Source of the DNA: Haloferula luteola
GTDB taxonomy: Bacteria; Verrucomicrobiota; Verrucomicrobiia; Verrucomicrobiales; Akkermansiaceae
Length of the DNA: 64,000 bases
NCBI RefSeq assembly: GCF_014201715.1
Contig: NZ_JACHFD010000002.1
Coordinates: 186,001-250,000, forward strand
Reading direction: 5' to 3'
The position numbers were made by a program, and so were the translations under genes. This document shows positions 51,209 through 63,721 of this stretch, in pieces. A model generated the notes under the pieces. The model did not search any database. It saw nothing but the letters and a program-made list of their open reading frames with translations, and was not told where the DNA came from. Within the stretch, counting starts at the first letter, position 1. Each line of letters opens with the position of its first letter.

Positions 51209-52132
51209 TCAACGCATCACCACCTGCGACTCCACCCTTTGGCCCGAGCTTACCACAGCACCTTGCCAGACCACCGAGTCGACCACCACTGCCCCCGCCT
51301 CCACCACCGCCCGCGGTCCGATCACCGACCGCTCGACCACTGCATGAGGCGAAATGGTCGCGGTTTCATGAATCGCATCCGACAATGCCAGTTCGCGATG
51401 GGCAGCCAAATAGCTGGCCTCATCTCCAAGATCGAACCAATCGCCCTCATCCAGCAGGACACCGCCAATTCGGCCGCGCTTCGCCAGCTCAAGAAATGCC
51501 GGAATCACCGAAACCTTGCCCTCGGGAATCTGCCCCAAAAGCTCAGGAGAAAAGCAATACACCCCGCTGAAATGATGCGTTCCGTGGCCTCGACCGATCC
51601 GATTTCGGATATCGACCACCTGCCCGTCCTCAAAAGCAATGTGACGCCCCGCCCCCTCCGACCGCAGTGCCAACGTCACCCCATTCCCCGATTGCTCATG
51701 AGCCTCGATCAACCGCTCAAGCGGCATGGTCGAGAAAATATCCCCATTGTGCACCAACACATCGTCGCCACCAACCCAATCGGCAATATTCCGGATCCCG
51801 CCTCCGGTCTCCAGCAGATCCGGCTCAGAGAAAAGGTGAGTCGACCTCCCAGCCCAGTCCCCGACCATGGAAAACAACCCGTTCCCTCCCCGAAGTTCCG
51901 ATGGCTTCCAGCCTCCTCTGCACGGCACTCCCCACTCGGGATCCTGCCACTTTTCCGGCAAGTGATGGGTATTCACGGCAAACGCCTCGATCCCCGCCGC
52001 CATGCATCGTTCCGCCGCCCAACCCACCATCGGCTTATGGAACAACGGAACCAGCGGCTTCGGCAACCCATGCGTCAGCGGCTGCAAGCGGGTGCCCAAG
52101 CCGGCACCGAGGAGGAAAGCTTTGCGGATCAT
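51209..52132 (-). CDS. Sugar-1-phosphate nucleotidyltransferase with left-handed beta-helix tail
   Basis: A 307-residue enzyme. The N-terminal Rossmann-like domain has the pyrophosphorylase signature GAGLGTRLQPLTHGLPKPLV, metal Asp in VLVHNGDIFS, and LETGGGIRNI. The C-terminal about 45 residues are hexapeptide repeats (AVVERSVIGPRAVVEAGAV). Such enzymes activate glucose, mannose or MurNAc phosphate for cell-wall or exopolysaccharide synthesis. The closest pattern is the MurU/mannose-1-phosphate type. The start at 52132 is chosen because MIRKAFLLGAGLG is the conserved opening. There is no obvious operon partner. Confidence 0.88.
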   Translation of the reverse strand: MIRKAFLLGAGLGTRLQPLTHGLPKPLVPLFHKPMVGWAAERCMAAGIEAFAVNTHHLPEKWQDPEWGVPCRGGWKPSELRGGNGLFSMVGDWAGRSTHLFSEPDLLETGGGIRNIADWVGGDDVLVHNGDIFSTMPLERLIEAHEQSGNGVTLALRSEGAGRHIAFEDGQVVDIRNRIGRGHGTHHFSGVYCFSPELLGQIPEGKVSVIPAFLELAKRGRIGGVLLDEGDWFDLGDEASYLAAHRELALSDAIHETATISPHAVVERSVIGPRAVVEAGAVVVDSVVWQGAVVSSGQRVESQVVMR

Positions 52133-52220
52133 GTCGGATTCACCATGAAGGAAAAACACTCACGACCTCAAAACCAGGCTTTCACCCCGTCCCGTTGGGT
52201 CGCTTAGAGATCTCCGCCGA

Positions 52221-53423
52221 TCAGAAATCCAACCCGAGGAGATGCTTCGCCGCCTGTGCCACGTCCTTGTCCCCACGACCGGAAAGGTTCGCGATCAGGA
52301 TTGAGTCCTTCGGCAAACTGCCCGCCATCTTTGAAACATAAGCCATTGCGTGCGAGCTCTCAAGCGCCGGCAAAATGCCTTCGCAGTGAGCCAATTCCTT
52401 GAATGCCGCCAAAGCTTCGTCGTCCGTCGCAAACGTATACTCCGCACGACCGATCTCTTGCAAATAGGCGTGTTCCGGACCGATCGCCGCATAATCAAGG
52501 CCCGCAGAAATCGAATGCGTCAGCTCAATCTGACCGTCGTCGTTGGCCAACAGCCAAGTTTTGGTACCTTGGAGGACTCCCAACTTTCCACCCTGGAAGC
52601 GTGCCGCGTGCTTCTCCGGGAGAATTCCGAGGCCCCCTGCTTCGACGCCCACCATGCGCACATCAGCGTCGTCGAGAAACGGGTGAAACAAGCCGATCGC
52701 ATTCGATCCCCCACCCACACAGGCCACCAGCAAGTCAGGAAGTCGACCCTCTCGCTCCAAAATCTGCTGCCGGGCCTCGAGACCGATCACCCGGTGAAAA
52801 TCCCGCACCATCATCGGGAAAGGATGAGCACCCAGTGCCGAACCGAGGATGTAGTGCGTATGATCCACCGTCGAGACCCAATCGCGCATGGCCTCATTCA
52901 CCGCCTCCTTCAGCGTGGCCTGCCCTGCCGTCACGGCACGGACTTCGGCACCCATCAGCTGCATCCGCGCCACATTCAATGCCTGGCGTTCCATGTCCAC
53001 CTTGCCCATGTAGACCACACACTCCATGCCGAACCGTGCACACACGGTGGCTGTCGCAACCCCATGCTGACCCGCCCCCGTTTCCGCAATGATCCGTTTT
53101 TTGCCCAGACGCTTCGCCAACAGGATCTGACCGATCGCATTGTTGATTTTATGGGCACCTGTATGCAGCAAGTCCTCCCGCTTCAGATAAATCTTCGCGC
53201 CACCCAGACGCTCAGTCCAGCGCTCGGCAAAATACAGCGGCGTGGGCCGCCCACAGTAGTGCGTCAGAAGATCATCGAGTTCCCTCTGAAACTCCGGATC
53301 CTTCCGTGCCGCGGCATAGGCTTCGGAAAGCTCATTCAAAGGTGCCATCAAGGTTTCCGGCACGAACATGCCTCCGAACTTTCCAAAGTGTCCGGTGGCG
53401 TCTGGCATGGTGGTCGCTGGCAT
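52221..53423 (-). CDS. trpB: Tryptophan synthase beta chain
   Basis: A 400-residue PLP enzyme joining indole and serine to make tryptophan. The internal aldimine Lys92 is in [28 protein letters not shown] binds the PLP phosphate, and [12 protein letters not shown] is the serine-binding loop. Length and motifs fit TrpB1. A second ATG 15 bp downstream (MPDATGHFG) is an equally good start. No trpA or other trp gene is nearby, so its alpha-subunit partner is encoded elsewhere. The leader contains a hairpin with T run 42 bp ahead of the ATG. Confidence 0.96.
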   Translation of the reverse strand: MPATTMPDATGHFGKFGGMFVPETLMAPLNELSEAYAAARKDPEFQRELDDLLTHYCGRPTPLYFAERWTERLGGAKIYLKREDLLHTGAHKINNAIGQILLAKRLGKKRIIAETGAGQHGVATATVCARFGMECVVYMGKVDMERQALNVARMQLMGAEVRAVTAGQATLKEAVNEAMRDWVSTVDHTHYILGSALGAHPFPMMVRDFHRVIGLEARQQILEREGRLPDLLVACVGGGSNAIGLFHPFLDDADVRMVGVEAGGLGILPEKHAARFQGGKLGVLQGTKTWLLANDDGQIELTHSISAGLDYAAIGPEHAYLQEIGRAEYTFATDDEALAAFKELAHCEGILPALESSHAMAYVSKMAGSLPKDSILIANLSGRGDKDVAQAAKHLLGLDF

Positions 53424-53797
53424 CGCGCCGGGACGAAAACACAGCCACGCCGGCAAATCAGCTGAAAAAAGCGGGCGCTGTCCCCCCCCCTGCGCTCGCG
53501 CTTCTGGCAGCGGCCCGGAACGAACGGAATCCCGTGAATCACGCGTCCATCGAAACCCCATCCCGATGAGATGGCCCCTTTGACAGAACCCCTCGCTCGG
53601 CGGTGGCGGAGAGAATCTCGACTTCACGGCATTCCACCCACCTTGAATGAAGAGATGGATTCCAACGAATCCCTCGGGAAGAATCCCTCTTCCCCGATTT
53701 CATCCGCCCTTCCCCTTTACAACTCGGCGGGACCCTGCGAAACACCCAGAAATTTAGCCGCAACCTGCTCTGCGACTGAAGAAACGACCGCCACGCC
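53424..53797. other. Divergent promoter region of trpB and carB
   Basis: 374 bp without a credible gene, although the trpB frame stays open through it on the minus strand. It holds the trpB leader hairpin (53465-53499) and a run of nine C (53482-53490). A TTGACA hexamer at 53580-53585 has no good -10 partner. No lysine, T-box or PyrR-type leader was recognised. Confidence 0.55.
53465..53499 (-). promoter_or_regulatory. Possible attenuator/terminator in the trpB leader
   Basis: On the minus strand GCGAGCGC (53499-53492) pairs, with one mismatch, with GCGCCCGC (53478-53471), enclosing a loop with nine G. Six T follow (53470-53465). This is the shape of an intrinsic terminator placed 42 bp upstream of the trpB ATG. 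No leader peptide with repeated Trp codons is evident, so control by tryptophan is only a guess. Confidence 0.4.
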
Positions 53798-57007
<3,210 letters not shown>

Positions 57008-57010
57008 TCG

Positions 57011-57472
57011 ATGCGCCTGCTCCTTTGGCTTTTCCTCTGGGTCTTCGCCGCGTGCTCGCACACGGCGATTTCCCCGCTCTCCGATCCTCAAGGCAACCTG
57101 GTTGTCCTTGAGGTTCCCAAAGCGAGGCCCGGCAAGGAACCCGACTCCAAAGTCCTGGAAAAGGTCTTCAGTGACCTCGCCAAGCCCTTCGAAACCCGAG
57201 CTTGGCCCCTCCAACACTTTCAGGAGTTCGACCTTAGTTCCGATCACGCCGAAGTTCTCGTCGCCGGTCCCATGGGCGACCTCGAAACCCTATCCGGGCG
57301 GTCCTTCGTCGGCATCCTCCCCCTCGTCGCCCTGCGCTCCAATCAAAGTGCTGAATCGACCGAGAATGCCCTGCGTTCCGTGGCAGCAGAAATCCATCGC
57401 CAAGCCCTCCGCAGTGGGCTGCGCTCGGTCCGCGTCGATGACCTCAAGGAGGAGAAGAAGCCAAAGGCATGA
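57011..57472 (+). CDS. Putative lipoprotein, function unknown
   Basis: A 153-residue protein starting MRLLLWLFLWVFAACSHTAIS, where FAAC is a lipobox. The body alternates strands and helices (NLVVLEVPKARPG, HAEVLVAGPMG, STENALRSVAAEIHRQAL) and ends with a basic/acidic tail. I recognise no family. It starts 3 bp after carB and overlaps the next gene by 4 bp (ATGA), so it is translationally linked to a second small lipoprotein. Confidence 0.7.
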   Translation: MRLLLWLFLWVFAACSHTAISPLSDPQGNLVVLEVPKARPGKEPDSKVLEKVFSDLAKPFETRAWPLQHFQEFDLSSDHAEVLVAGPMGDLETLSGRSFVGILPLVALRSNQSAESTENALRSVAAEIHRQALRSGLRSVRVDDLKEEKKPKA

Positions 57473-57927
57473 AACCCCTTGCCTTGGCGTTGTTCCCAGC
57501 CCTGTTCGTATCCTGTGCGGCACCACCGTCAGGCAGCACGGACCCGGCCCGCGTCCGTCCGCTGCTCATGGGAACGTGGACCAGCCACCGGAGCGAAGGA
57601 AGCACCGCCATCTACATGGAAAAAACCTTCCATCCCGATGGCACCGCCAACGGCTTCATCGACATCCGCTCAGGCACCGGAAATACCTCCCTGCTGCTGC
57701 CTCGAGTGCCCTTTCAGAGCCGCTGGAAATTCGATGCGGAGGGTGACCTCGTGACCTATGACATGCGCTCCGAAGTGATCGGCTTCTTCGAGCCGGGAAA
57801 ATCGACGCACGATCGCATCCTTCGAACCCAACCGGACCGAATCGATTTCATCTCAGGGGAAACGGGCGATCGCTTTTCCTTCCATCGCAAGCAGCCGAAG
57901 AGAGCCCCCACGAGTTGGTCTCTCTGA
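57469..57927 (+). CDS. Putative lipoprotein with small beta-barrel-like domain
   Basis: A 152-residue protein: signal MKPLALALFPALFVSC with FVSC as lipobox, then LLMGTWTSHRSEGSTAIYM, FHPDGTANGFIDIRS, SRWKFDAEGDLVTYDMRSE and GDRFSFHRK. The order of strands (LxGTW start, then F-x-x-D-G) resembles lipocalin-like ligand-binding barrels, but this is pattern similarity only. It overlaps the preceding lipoprotein gene by 4 bp. Confidence 0.7.
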   Translation: MKPLALALFPALFVSCAAPPSGSTDPARVRPLLMGTWTSHRSEGSTAIYMEKTFHPDGTANGFIDIRSGTGNTSLLLPRVPFQSRWKFDAEGDLVTYDMRSEVIGFFEPGKSTHDRILRTQPDRIDFISGETGDRFSFHRKQPKRAPTSWSL

Positions 57928-58008
57928 GCACCCCTCCCGCAAATCTGTTGGGGGCGCTCGATCCGTTGGATTGACGCCACGGGACGATCCCGATACGGCT
58001 CGCCCCTG

Positions 58009-58881
58009 ATGACTGCGCGTCTTTGGATCTCCCTCTTTCTTGGCCTTGTCTCGTTGGCCTGCCCCGCCCTCGCTCAGGTGACCGTCGATATTCGCCTCGA
58101 GAAACGGAACTATCTCGCCGGGGAATCCATTCCGCTGAGCGTTACTGTGACCAACCTCAGCGGCCAGGAGCTGGCCTTTCAAGGCACCACTGAAACCAAT
58201 TGGATCGATTTCATGGTCAACTCCACCCGTGGAGTTCCTCTCACCCCGCTCGCGAAGCCAGCCTTTGGGGCGGTTCGAATCCCTACCGGCAAGGCCCTGA
58301 CCCGCACCATCGACCTCGCCCAGCTCTATGCTCTCGATGATCTCGGCAATTTTTCCGTATACGCCATCGTCCGCCTTCCAGGACAAGGCACCAATGGCTT
58401 CCAATCCAATCGCCACCTCTTCACCGTCAACACCTCCCAACCCTATTGGAAACAGGTGGTCGGAGCCCCAGGAAAACGGGGCGGACAAAACGAATTCCGC
58501 CTCATCCAATACAACAATACCGGGAAGAACCAGCTCTATGCTCAGCTGGCCGATGCCCGCACCGGAAAAATCCTGCGCACCCATTACCTCGGCGATGTCC
58601 TGATGCTTCGCAAACCAAGCGTCACCATCGACTCGTCGCTCAACATGCATGTCCTCTTCATGATGTCCCCGAAGTTTTGGGGGCATGCCACCATCGCGCC
58701 TGATGGCCGCTTCCTCGGTCGTGAACTTTACCAACCCGCCGGCGGGGATCCCGTGCTCGCCCAAATGACCGATGGCAGCATCAAAACTCTCGGAGGCATC
58801 CTTTACGACCGCAAGGCCGCCGAGGAAGCACGCAAAGCGACTCGAAAAGCGTCAGACCGTCCCGCATTTCTTTACGAATAA
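58009..58881 (+). CDS. Exported Ig-like domain protein, function unknown
   Basis: A 290-residue protein with a signal peptide (MTARLWISLFLGLVSLACPALAQ). Residues about 25-140 are an immunoglobulin-like beta domain (KRNYLAGESIPLSVTVTNL) recalling BsuPI-type or invasion-like domains. Residues about 145-270 are further strands with FRLIQYNNTGKNQLYAQ and HYLGDVLMLRKPSV. A basic helical tail (RKAAEEARKATRKAS) ends the protein. No catalytic motif is seen. A possible role is an envelope or surface accessory protein; it stands alone between two unrelated genes. Confidence 0.65.
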   Translation: MTARLWISLFLGLVSLACPALAQVTVDIRLEKRNYLAGESIPLSVTVTNLSGQELAFQGTTETNWIDFMVNSTRGVPLTPLAKPAFGAVRIPTGKALTRTIDLAQLYALDDLGNFSVYAIVRLPGQGTNGFQSNRHLFTVNTSQPYWKQVVGAPGKRGGQNEFRLIQYNNTGKNQLYAQLADARTGKILRTHYLGDVLMLRKPSVTIDSSLNMHVLFMMSPKFWGHATIAPDGRFLGRELYQPAGGDPVLAQMTDGSIKTLGGILYDRKAAEEARKATRKASDRPAFLYE

Positions 58882-58960
58882 TCGTCACAACCGACGAAAT
58901 TCTTTACAAATCGACGGAAGTTTTTAATAAATCTGAACCTTTTCGAATCCTTAACCAACC

Positions 58961-59563
58961 ATGAAGACTCTGCTCCGACTTGCCGCGACGCTGGCGGCAT
59001 TGGCGTTTTTCACCGGCGCCGCCCAAGCGAAGTACTTCCGGACCGTCGTGATCGATCCCGGTCACGGAGGCCACGACAAAGGGGGCCAATGGGGCCTCGT
59101 GTATGAGAAGCATCTCGCGCTCGACACCGCCGCACGGCTCGAAAACGAACTCCGCAAGCGGGGCTACAACACCGTGATGACTCGGCGCAGCGACTACTTC
59201 ATCTCGCTGCCTGAACGCGTCCGCATCACCAAAAAATATTCGAACGCCATCTTCGTCAGCGTTCACTACAATTACACGTGGAAGCAAGAAGTCTCCGGGC
59301 TCGAAACCTTCTTCAACAACGGTGACAGCTTCAATCTCGCGCAGCAGGTCCACAACGGCATGATGCGCAAGGTCCGGACCAACAATCGTGGGGTCAAGTT
59401 TGCCCGCTTTTACGTGATCCGGCACAACACCTGCCCCGCCATCCTTGTCGAGTGCGGCTTCGTCAGCAACCCGACAGAGCGCTCTCGCATGAAGTCGGCT
59501 TGGTGGCGCCAGTCCTTGGCTGAAGGAATGGCCGATGGGATCGATCGTTACCGCAAGCTGTAA
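58961..59563 (+). CDS. N-acetylmuramoyl-L-alanine amidase (Amidase_3)
   Basis: A 200-residue exported zinc amidase that cuts the amide between MurNAc and the stem peptide. A signal peptide (MKTLLRLAATLAALAFFTGAAQA) is followed by VVIDPGHGGHDKGG (zinc His), the Glu in YEKHLALDTAARLENEL, FVSVHYNYTWK (zinc His) and the catalytic Glu in ILVECGFVSN. It lacks an AMIN domain, so it is a minimal enzyme. The usual SIHANA reads SVHYNY here. It is probably involved in daughter-cell separation or wall turnover. Confidence 0.9.
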   Translation: MKTLLRLAATLAALAFFTGAAQAKYFRTVVIDPGHGGHDKGGQWGLVYEKHLALDTAARLENELRKRGYNTVMTRRSDYFISLPERVRITKKYSNAIFVSVHYNYTWKQEVSGLETFFNNGDSFNLAQQVHNGMMRKVRTNNRGVKFARFYVIRHNTCPAILVECGFVSNPTERSRMKSAWWRQSLAEGMADGIDRYRKL

Positions 59564-59623
59564 CTTCCCATAGCACCGCAAGCCCCCCTTGCGAGTCATT
59601 CCCCGCCCCGCTAGCCTGATTCC

Positions 59624-61102
59624 ATGGCATGGGTGACGGCACAGGAAATGAGGGCCCTGGAAGCCCGGGCCTTTTCATCAGGCGTGGATCCCGGTGCCCT
59701 GATGGACCGAGCAGGAATCGGCATCGCCCGCCACCTACTTGCCCACTTTCCCACCCCCGGCCACGCGGTCGCCTACCTTGGCAAAGGCAACAATGCGGGC
59801 GATGCAATCGTGGTTCTCGAGCAGCTTTTCGCTCACGGGTGGTCCATCGATTTCCGGGCTTCTCACCCTCAAGAAGCGTGGAGTGAGCTCACCCAGCAAC
59901 GTTTCCAGCGCCTCCACTCGGCACTCTCGAATCCCTGCCCCTCCGCTTCCCGCCCCGGCCCCTTGCTCCTCCTCGACGGATTGCTGGGCATCGGAGCCCA
60001 CGGAGAAATTCGCGAACCCCTTCTCTCCCTCTCTCGAGAAATGCAGCATCTCCGGGAGACTGATGGGGCCATCGTCGCCGCCATCGACCTCCCCTCCGGC
60101 CTTGATTCCGATCAGGGCATCCCCAGCAAAGGCGCCGTCATTGCCGACCTCACCCTCACCGTTGGAGTTCCAAAAAAAGGCCTGCATGCCGATTCCGCCA
60201 ACGACTCGGTCGGTCGCCTCTTCCTGGTGCCTCTCTCGGAGCTGCGCCCGCCCGCCGACCGCCACCCCATCTGGAGTTTTCCCTCCACCCATCCGTGCAG
60301 ACTTCCGCCACGGCCCCATTCATTTCACAAAGGGGATGCCGGGCGAGTCGCCGTTCTTGCCGGCTCCGTCCATTTCAGCGGTGCCGCAACCCTTTGCGCA
60401 ACGGGTGCCCTCCGAGGTGGCGCTGGCCTCGTGACTCTTTTTCTCGATCCAGACAACCCTGCTCAACCTCCCCCCGAAATCATGACTCGGAGGATCGGCT
60501 CGCGCATAGAAGCAGCTTTCAGCGCTCGTGCCGATGCCCGTGTCCTCGGTCCTGGCCTCGGGGAACTGACACCCCCGCAAGCGCAAACCCTGCTCCGCCA
60601 CCTGAGCGATGACAGCGTCCCTCTCGTGCTCGATGCCGATGCCCTCAACCTGATCGCCGCCACCACCTCACTCGATCTCCTGGCGCCCCATCATCTCATC
60701 ACTCCCCATCCTGGGGAATTCGCCCGCCTCGCACCCGATCTCGCTCAGCTTCCCCGCCTCGAAGCCGCTCGCCGCTTCACGCAACGCCACCCCTGCCACC
60801 TCCTTCTCAAAGGCACGCGCACCCTCATCTGCCAACCGGGAGGCGAGCTGCACATCAATCCTACCGGCCATGCTGGCATGGCCACCGGGGGCCAAGGAGA
60901 TGTCCTCGCCGGAGTTTGTGGAGCCCTTGCCGCTGCCGGCCATTCCCTCGCCGATGCCGCCATCCTTGCCGCTTGGCTCTGCGGTCGTGCCGCTGAGCGC
61001 GCCATCACCTACGGCTCCGAAAGCGAACAAAGCTGCAGCGCCTCCGACACCCTGCACCATCTCGGCGGCGCCTTCCTGGATTGGAAACAAGTTCGGCGCT
61101 AG
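59624..61102 (+). CDS. nnr: Bifunctional NAD(P)H-hydrate epimerase / ADP-dependent dehydratase
   Basis: A 492-residue repair enzyme for hydrated NADH and NADPH. The N-terminal YjeF epimerase domain (about 1-205) has LMDRAGIGIARHLL, YLGKGNNAGDAIVVLEQL and AIDLPSGLDSDQG. The C-terminal ribokinase-like dehydratase domain (about 220-490) has HKGDAGRVAVLAGS, VLGPGLGEL, PLVLDADALNLI, LITPHPGEFARL and NPTGHAGMATGGQGDVLAG. The layout and length match the classical fused Nnr. It stands alone upstream of the YhaM-like gene (79 bp gap). Confidence 0.95.
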   Translation: MAWVTAQEMRALEARAFSSGVDPGALMDRAGIGIARHLLAHFPTPGHAVAYLGKGNNAGDAIVVLEQLFAHGWSIDFRASHPQEAWSELTQQRFQRLHSALSNPCPSASRPGPLLLLDGLLGIGAHGEIREPLLSLSREMQHLRETDGAIVAAIDLPSGLDSDQGIPSKGAVIADLTLTVGVPKKGLHADSANDSVGRLFLVPLSELRPPADRHPIWSFPSTHPCRLPPRPHSFHKGDAGRVAVLAGSVHFSGAATLCATGALRGGAGLVTLFLDPDNPAQPPPEIMTRRIGSRIEAAFSARADARVLGPGLGELTPPQAQTLLRHLSDDSVPLVLDADALNLIAATTSLDLLAPHHLITPHPGEFARLAPDLAQLPRLEAARRFTQRHPCHLLLKGTRTLICQPGGELHINPTGHAGMATGGQGDVLAGVCGALAAAGHSLADAAILAAWLCGRAAERAITYGSESEQSCSASDTLHHLGGAFLDWKQVRR

Positions 61103-61181
61103 ACCCTCGGTGCTCCATGCACCCTCCACCCAAGCCTGGATCGCGCCTCGACTCTCTGCTGGCCACGTGGATGCTGACGGC

Positions 61182-62213
61182 ATGGATTTCCCCAATATCG
61201 CCGAACTCAAACAACAAGCAGGCGAATCCCCCCAACGGTTCACTCTGGATGCCGAGCTCCAGTCGCGCAGTGAACGACAAACCAAAACCGGAAAGCCCTA
61301 TCTCGTCCTGACCTTCGCCGATTCGACAGGCAGCTTTGCTCTCAATGCCTGGTCGGACGCGCCTCTCTTTGAAGCCGCGTCTGGATTCAAAGATGGAACC
61401 GCCCTGCGCCTTGATGCCGAATGGACCCAGAATTCCTATGGTCTCAATGCAGCCAATCTTCATTGGGAACGTCTTCAAGGAACGGACCTCGAGGCCTTCT
61501 ACACAGGGGACCCCGAGACCCGCGCCCGCCAACAGGTCGCCTGGGAAAACATCACCACCCTCCTAGCCACCCTCCATGATCCGCGCCTTGCAACACTCTG
61601 CCGACACTTTCTGGAAGAATTCGGTCCCCGTTTCCGCCGTACCGCCGCGGCACGCCGAAATCACCACGCACGCCGCGGCGGCTTGGTCGAGCACGTCTCG
61701 CAAATGATGCGCGCTGCCGATGCGATCTGTGGGGTGTATCCCGAGTTGCATCGCGACCTCATGTTGGCCGGGGTGCTCTTTCACGACTGCGGCAAACTCT
61801 GGGAAAACCCCTATCCAGAAACCGGCTTTGCTCAGGGACAAACCCTCTACGGGGAAATGCTCGGTCACATCCCGCTTGGCATCGAACTCGTCAACAAGCT
61901 CTGGCACGACATCCTCGATCTCCCTGAAGCACAAGCTTGGCTCACCGAAGATCCCCCAAGCGAAACCGTGCGCCTCCACTTACTCCACCTCATCGCTTCG
62001 CACCACGGCGCCTACGAGTTCGGGTCCCCTACCTTGCCTCGAACCCCTGAGGCGATGGCCCTGCATCACATCGATAACCTCGACGCCAAGCTGGAAATGG
62101 TGAAAGACGCCTACGCCGAAAGCACGCAAATCGTCCCCGGTATCTACGAAAAACGCTTTCCCCTGCCCGCCAATCTCGTCGAACCCCTCCCCCATTATCT
62201 CCCGCCGACCTGA
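61182..62213 (+). CDS. YhaM-like HD-domain 3'-5' exoribonuclease
   Basis: A 343-residue protein. The N-terminal OB-fold, about 15-100, has SRSERQTKTGKPYLVLTFAD and FALNAWSD. The C-terminal HD hydrolase domain, about 120-330, has HHARRGGLVEHVSQMM (His), AGVLFHDCGKLWENP (HD) and LHLIASHHGAYEFGSP. This OB-then-HD order is that of YhaM and related 3'-5' exonucleases. The start at 61182 (MDFPNIAELKQQ) is chosen; a longer open frame upstream overlaps nnr. recO begins 5 bp after it ends. Confidence 0.87.
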   Translation: MDFPNIAELKQQAGESPQRFTLDAELQSRSERQTKTGKPYLVLTFADSTGSFALNAWSDAPLFEAASGFKDGTALRLDAEWTQNSYGLNAANLHWERLQGTDLEAFYTGDPETRARQQVAWENITTLLATLHDPRLATLCRHFLEEFGPRFRRTAAARRNHHARRGGLVEHVSQMMRAADAICGVYPELHRDLMLAGVLFHDCGKLWENPYPETGFAQGQTLYGEMLGHIPLGIELVNKLWHDILDLPEAQAWLTEDPPSETVRLHLLHLIASHHGAYEFGSPTLPRTPEAMALHHIDNLDAKLEMVKDAYAESTQIVPGIYEKRFPLPANLVEPLPHYLPPT

Positions 62214-62218
62214 TCACC

Positions 62219-62800
62219 ATGGAGCCCACGGAAGGCATCATCACCCGCCTCACACCGCTCACCGAAACGAGCTTGATCGTCCATTGGTTCACCGAAGATG
62301 CGGGGCTGATCAAAACGGTCGCCAAAGGTGCGCGCCGCCCCAAAAGCCCCTTCGCCGGGCGGCTCGACCTGTTCTTTACCTGCTCGCTCCTGTGGTCCCC
62401 GTCCCGGCGCAGTGACCTGCACACCCTGCGCGAGGCCATCCCGAGCACCACTCGGTCAACGATTCGCCAAAACTACACAGCCACCCTCCTCGCCGCCTAT
62501 TTTTGCCGTCTCCTCGAGCACGCCGTGGAAGGCGATCACCCCGAACCGGAACTCCACGATTTGCTCCGCCGAGCCCTCGATCATGTCGACACGTCCGGTG
62601 CTTCCCTGCGTGCATTGACCCATTTTGAAAAGGAACTGGCACGCATTCTTGGGCTGGCATCCCCCCGAATCCGGGCGGAAACCGTTTTGCGTGAAGCACT
62701 CGGAAACCTTCCACCTCAGCGCGAATCGTTGCTTGCAACATTCGCACCCGACCGGAGTTTCCCCTTTCCAGAGCACCCTTCCGACCGTAACAAACTCTAA
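62219..62800 (+). CDS. recO: DNA repair protein RecO (short form)
   Basis: A 193-residue protein. The N-terminal OB-fold has the family opening EGIITRLTPLTETSLIVHWF and GLIKTVAKGARRPKSPFAG. A helical C-terminal domain (about 85-170) follows, with THFEKELARILGL. It loads RecA onto SSB-coated DNA with RecR. At 193 residues it is shorter than the usual 230-270, and it has no four-Cys zinc site in the C-terminal part. Family placement is by the N-terminal half. It overlaps nothing and is 5 bp from the YhaM-like gene. Confidence 0.88.
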   Translation: MEPTEGIITRLTPLTETSLIVHWFTEDAGLIKTVAKGARRPKSPFAGRLDLFFTCSLLWSPSRRSDLHTLREAIPSTTRSTIRQNYTATLLAAYFCRLLEHAVEGDHPEPELHDLLRRALDHVDTSGASLRALTHFEKELARILGLASPRIRAETVLREALGNLPPQRESLLATFAPDRSFPFPEHPSDRNKL

Positions 62801-62819
62801 CGATCCCATCCTTCCTCCC

Positions 62820-63707
62820 ATGGACTCTGCCACCCAAAACCTGCTTCAGCTCCTTCGCGAGCGAGTTCAAACCCTCCTCGCCCAGAAGAATTATGATGAA
62901 GCCGTGCACGCCGCCAGTGCCGCGGTGGAGAAGGCCCAACAGACCCTTTCCGGAGATCCAGACAGCGTCGATGCCTTCGTCGGTGCCCTGGAAGTCCGAG
63001 CTGAGCTGTTTCGCTCGTTGCAGCGGTTTCAGGAGGCCAAGGAAGATTACAAGCAGGCGATCGACCAACTCGACAGCCGTGAAGACCGCCTCCACCAAAT
63101 GGCACGTCTGCACGCGACTTACGGAGCCCTCCACGACGAACTGGGACAACCCGAGCGCGCCGCAGAACTCTGGACGACGTCTCTCGATATCTTTGAAAAA
63201 GCCGATCCCCCGGCCCCTCTCGACGTCATCTTGATGGCGAACAACCTCGCCTTCCTCATGAAGTCGCAAGGCAATCTCGACGACGCAGAGACCTACTTCC
63301 TCAAGGCCCTGGAAATCTCCCATAAAACTCTCGGCTCCGATCACGAGGAAACCGCCACCGTCTCCAACAATCTCGGGGCCCTCTACCTTTCCTCCGGATA
63401 CTATGAGCAAGCCCGGGAAATGCACATGATGGCCCTGGAATCTCGCCGCAAGACACTCGGAGATCACCATTCGGACACCGCCCAATCCCACAACAACCTC
63501 GCCTTGGCGCTCCTGGAGACCGGCGATCGCTCATGGGCGCGGCGCCACTTTGAGAAATCGATGTCCATCTACGAGGACCTCGGACGAGCTCACCTGGCGG
63601 ACCTGGAAGCCGTCTCCGCCAACTACTGCCAATTCCTGCGCGAAGAAGGAGAAGAAGGATCTGCCGCAAGAGTCGAGAACCTCGTCAGGGAGATCGCTGC
63701 CGGCTGA
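62820..63707 (+). CDS. Tetratricopeptide-repeat protein
   Basis: A 295-residue cytosolic protein without a signal peptide. After an N-terminal helix (LLQLLRERVQTLLAQKNYDEAV), several TPR or kinesin-light-chain-type repeats can be seen: ANNLAFLMKSQGNLDDAETYFLK, SNNLGALYLSSGYYEQAREMHM and SHNNLALALLETGDRSWARRHF (each about 42 residues apart). It is a protein-interaction scaffold of unknown partner. It lies 19 bp after recO in the same direction. Confidence 0.88.
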   Translation: MDSATQNLLQLLRERVQTLLAQKNYDEAVHAASAAVEKAQQTLSGDPDSVDAFVGALEVRAELFRSLQRFQEAKEDYKQAIDQLDSREDRLHQMARLHATYGALHDELGQPERAAELWTTSLDIFEKADPPAPLDVILMANNLAFLMKSQGNLDDAETYFLKALEISHKTLGSDHEETATVSNNLGALYLSSGYYEQAREMHMMALESRRKTLGDHHSDTAQSHNNLALALLETGDRSWARRHFEKSMSIYEDLGRAHLADLEAVSANYCQFLREEGEEGSAARVENLVREIAAG

Positions 63708-63721
63708 TCGAATCCGCGGAA

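Noticed and set aside
53580-53585. TTGACA hexamer as a carB promoter
   Set aside because: No acceptable -10 sequence within 16-18 bp.
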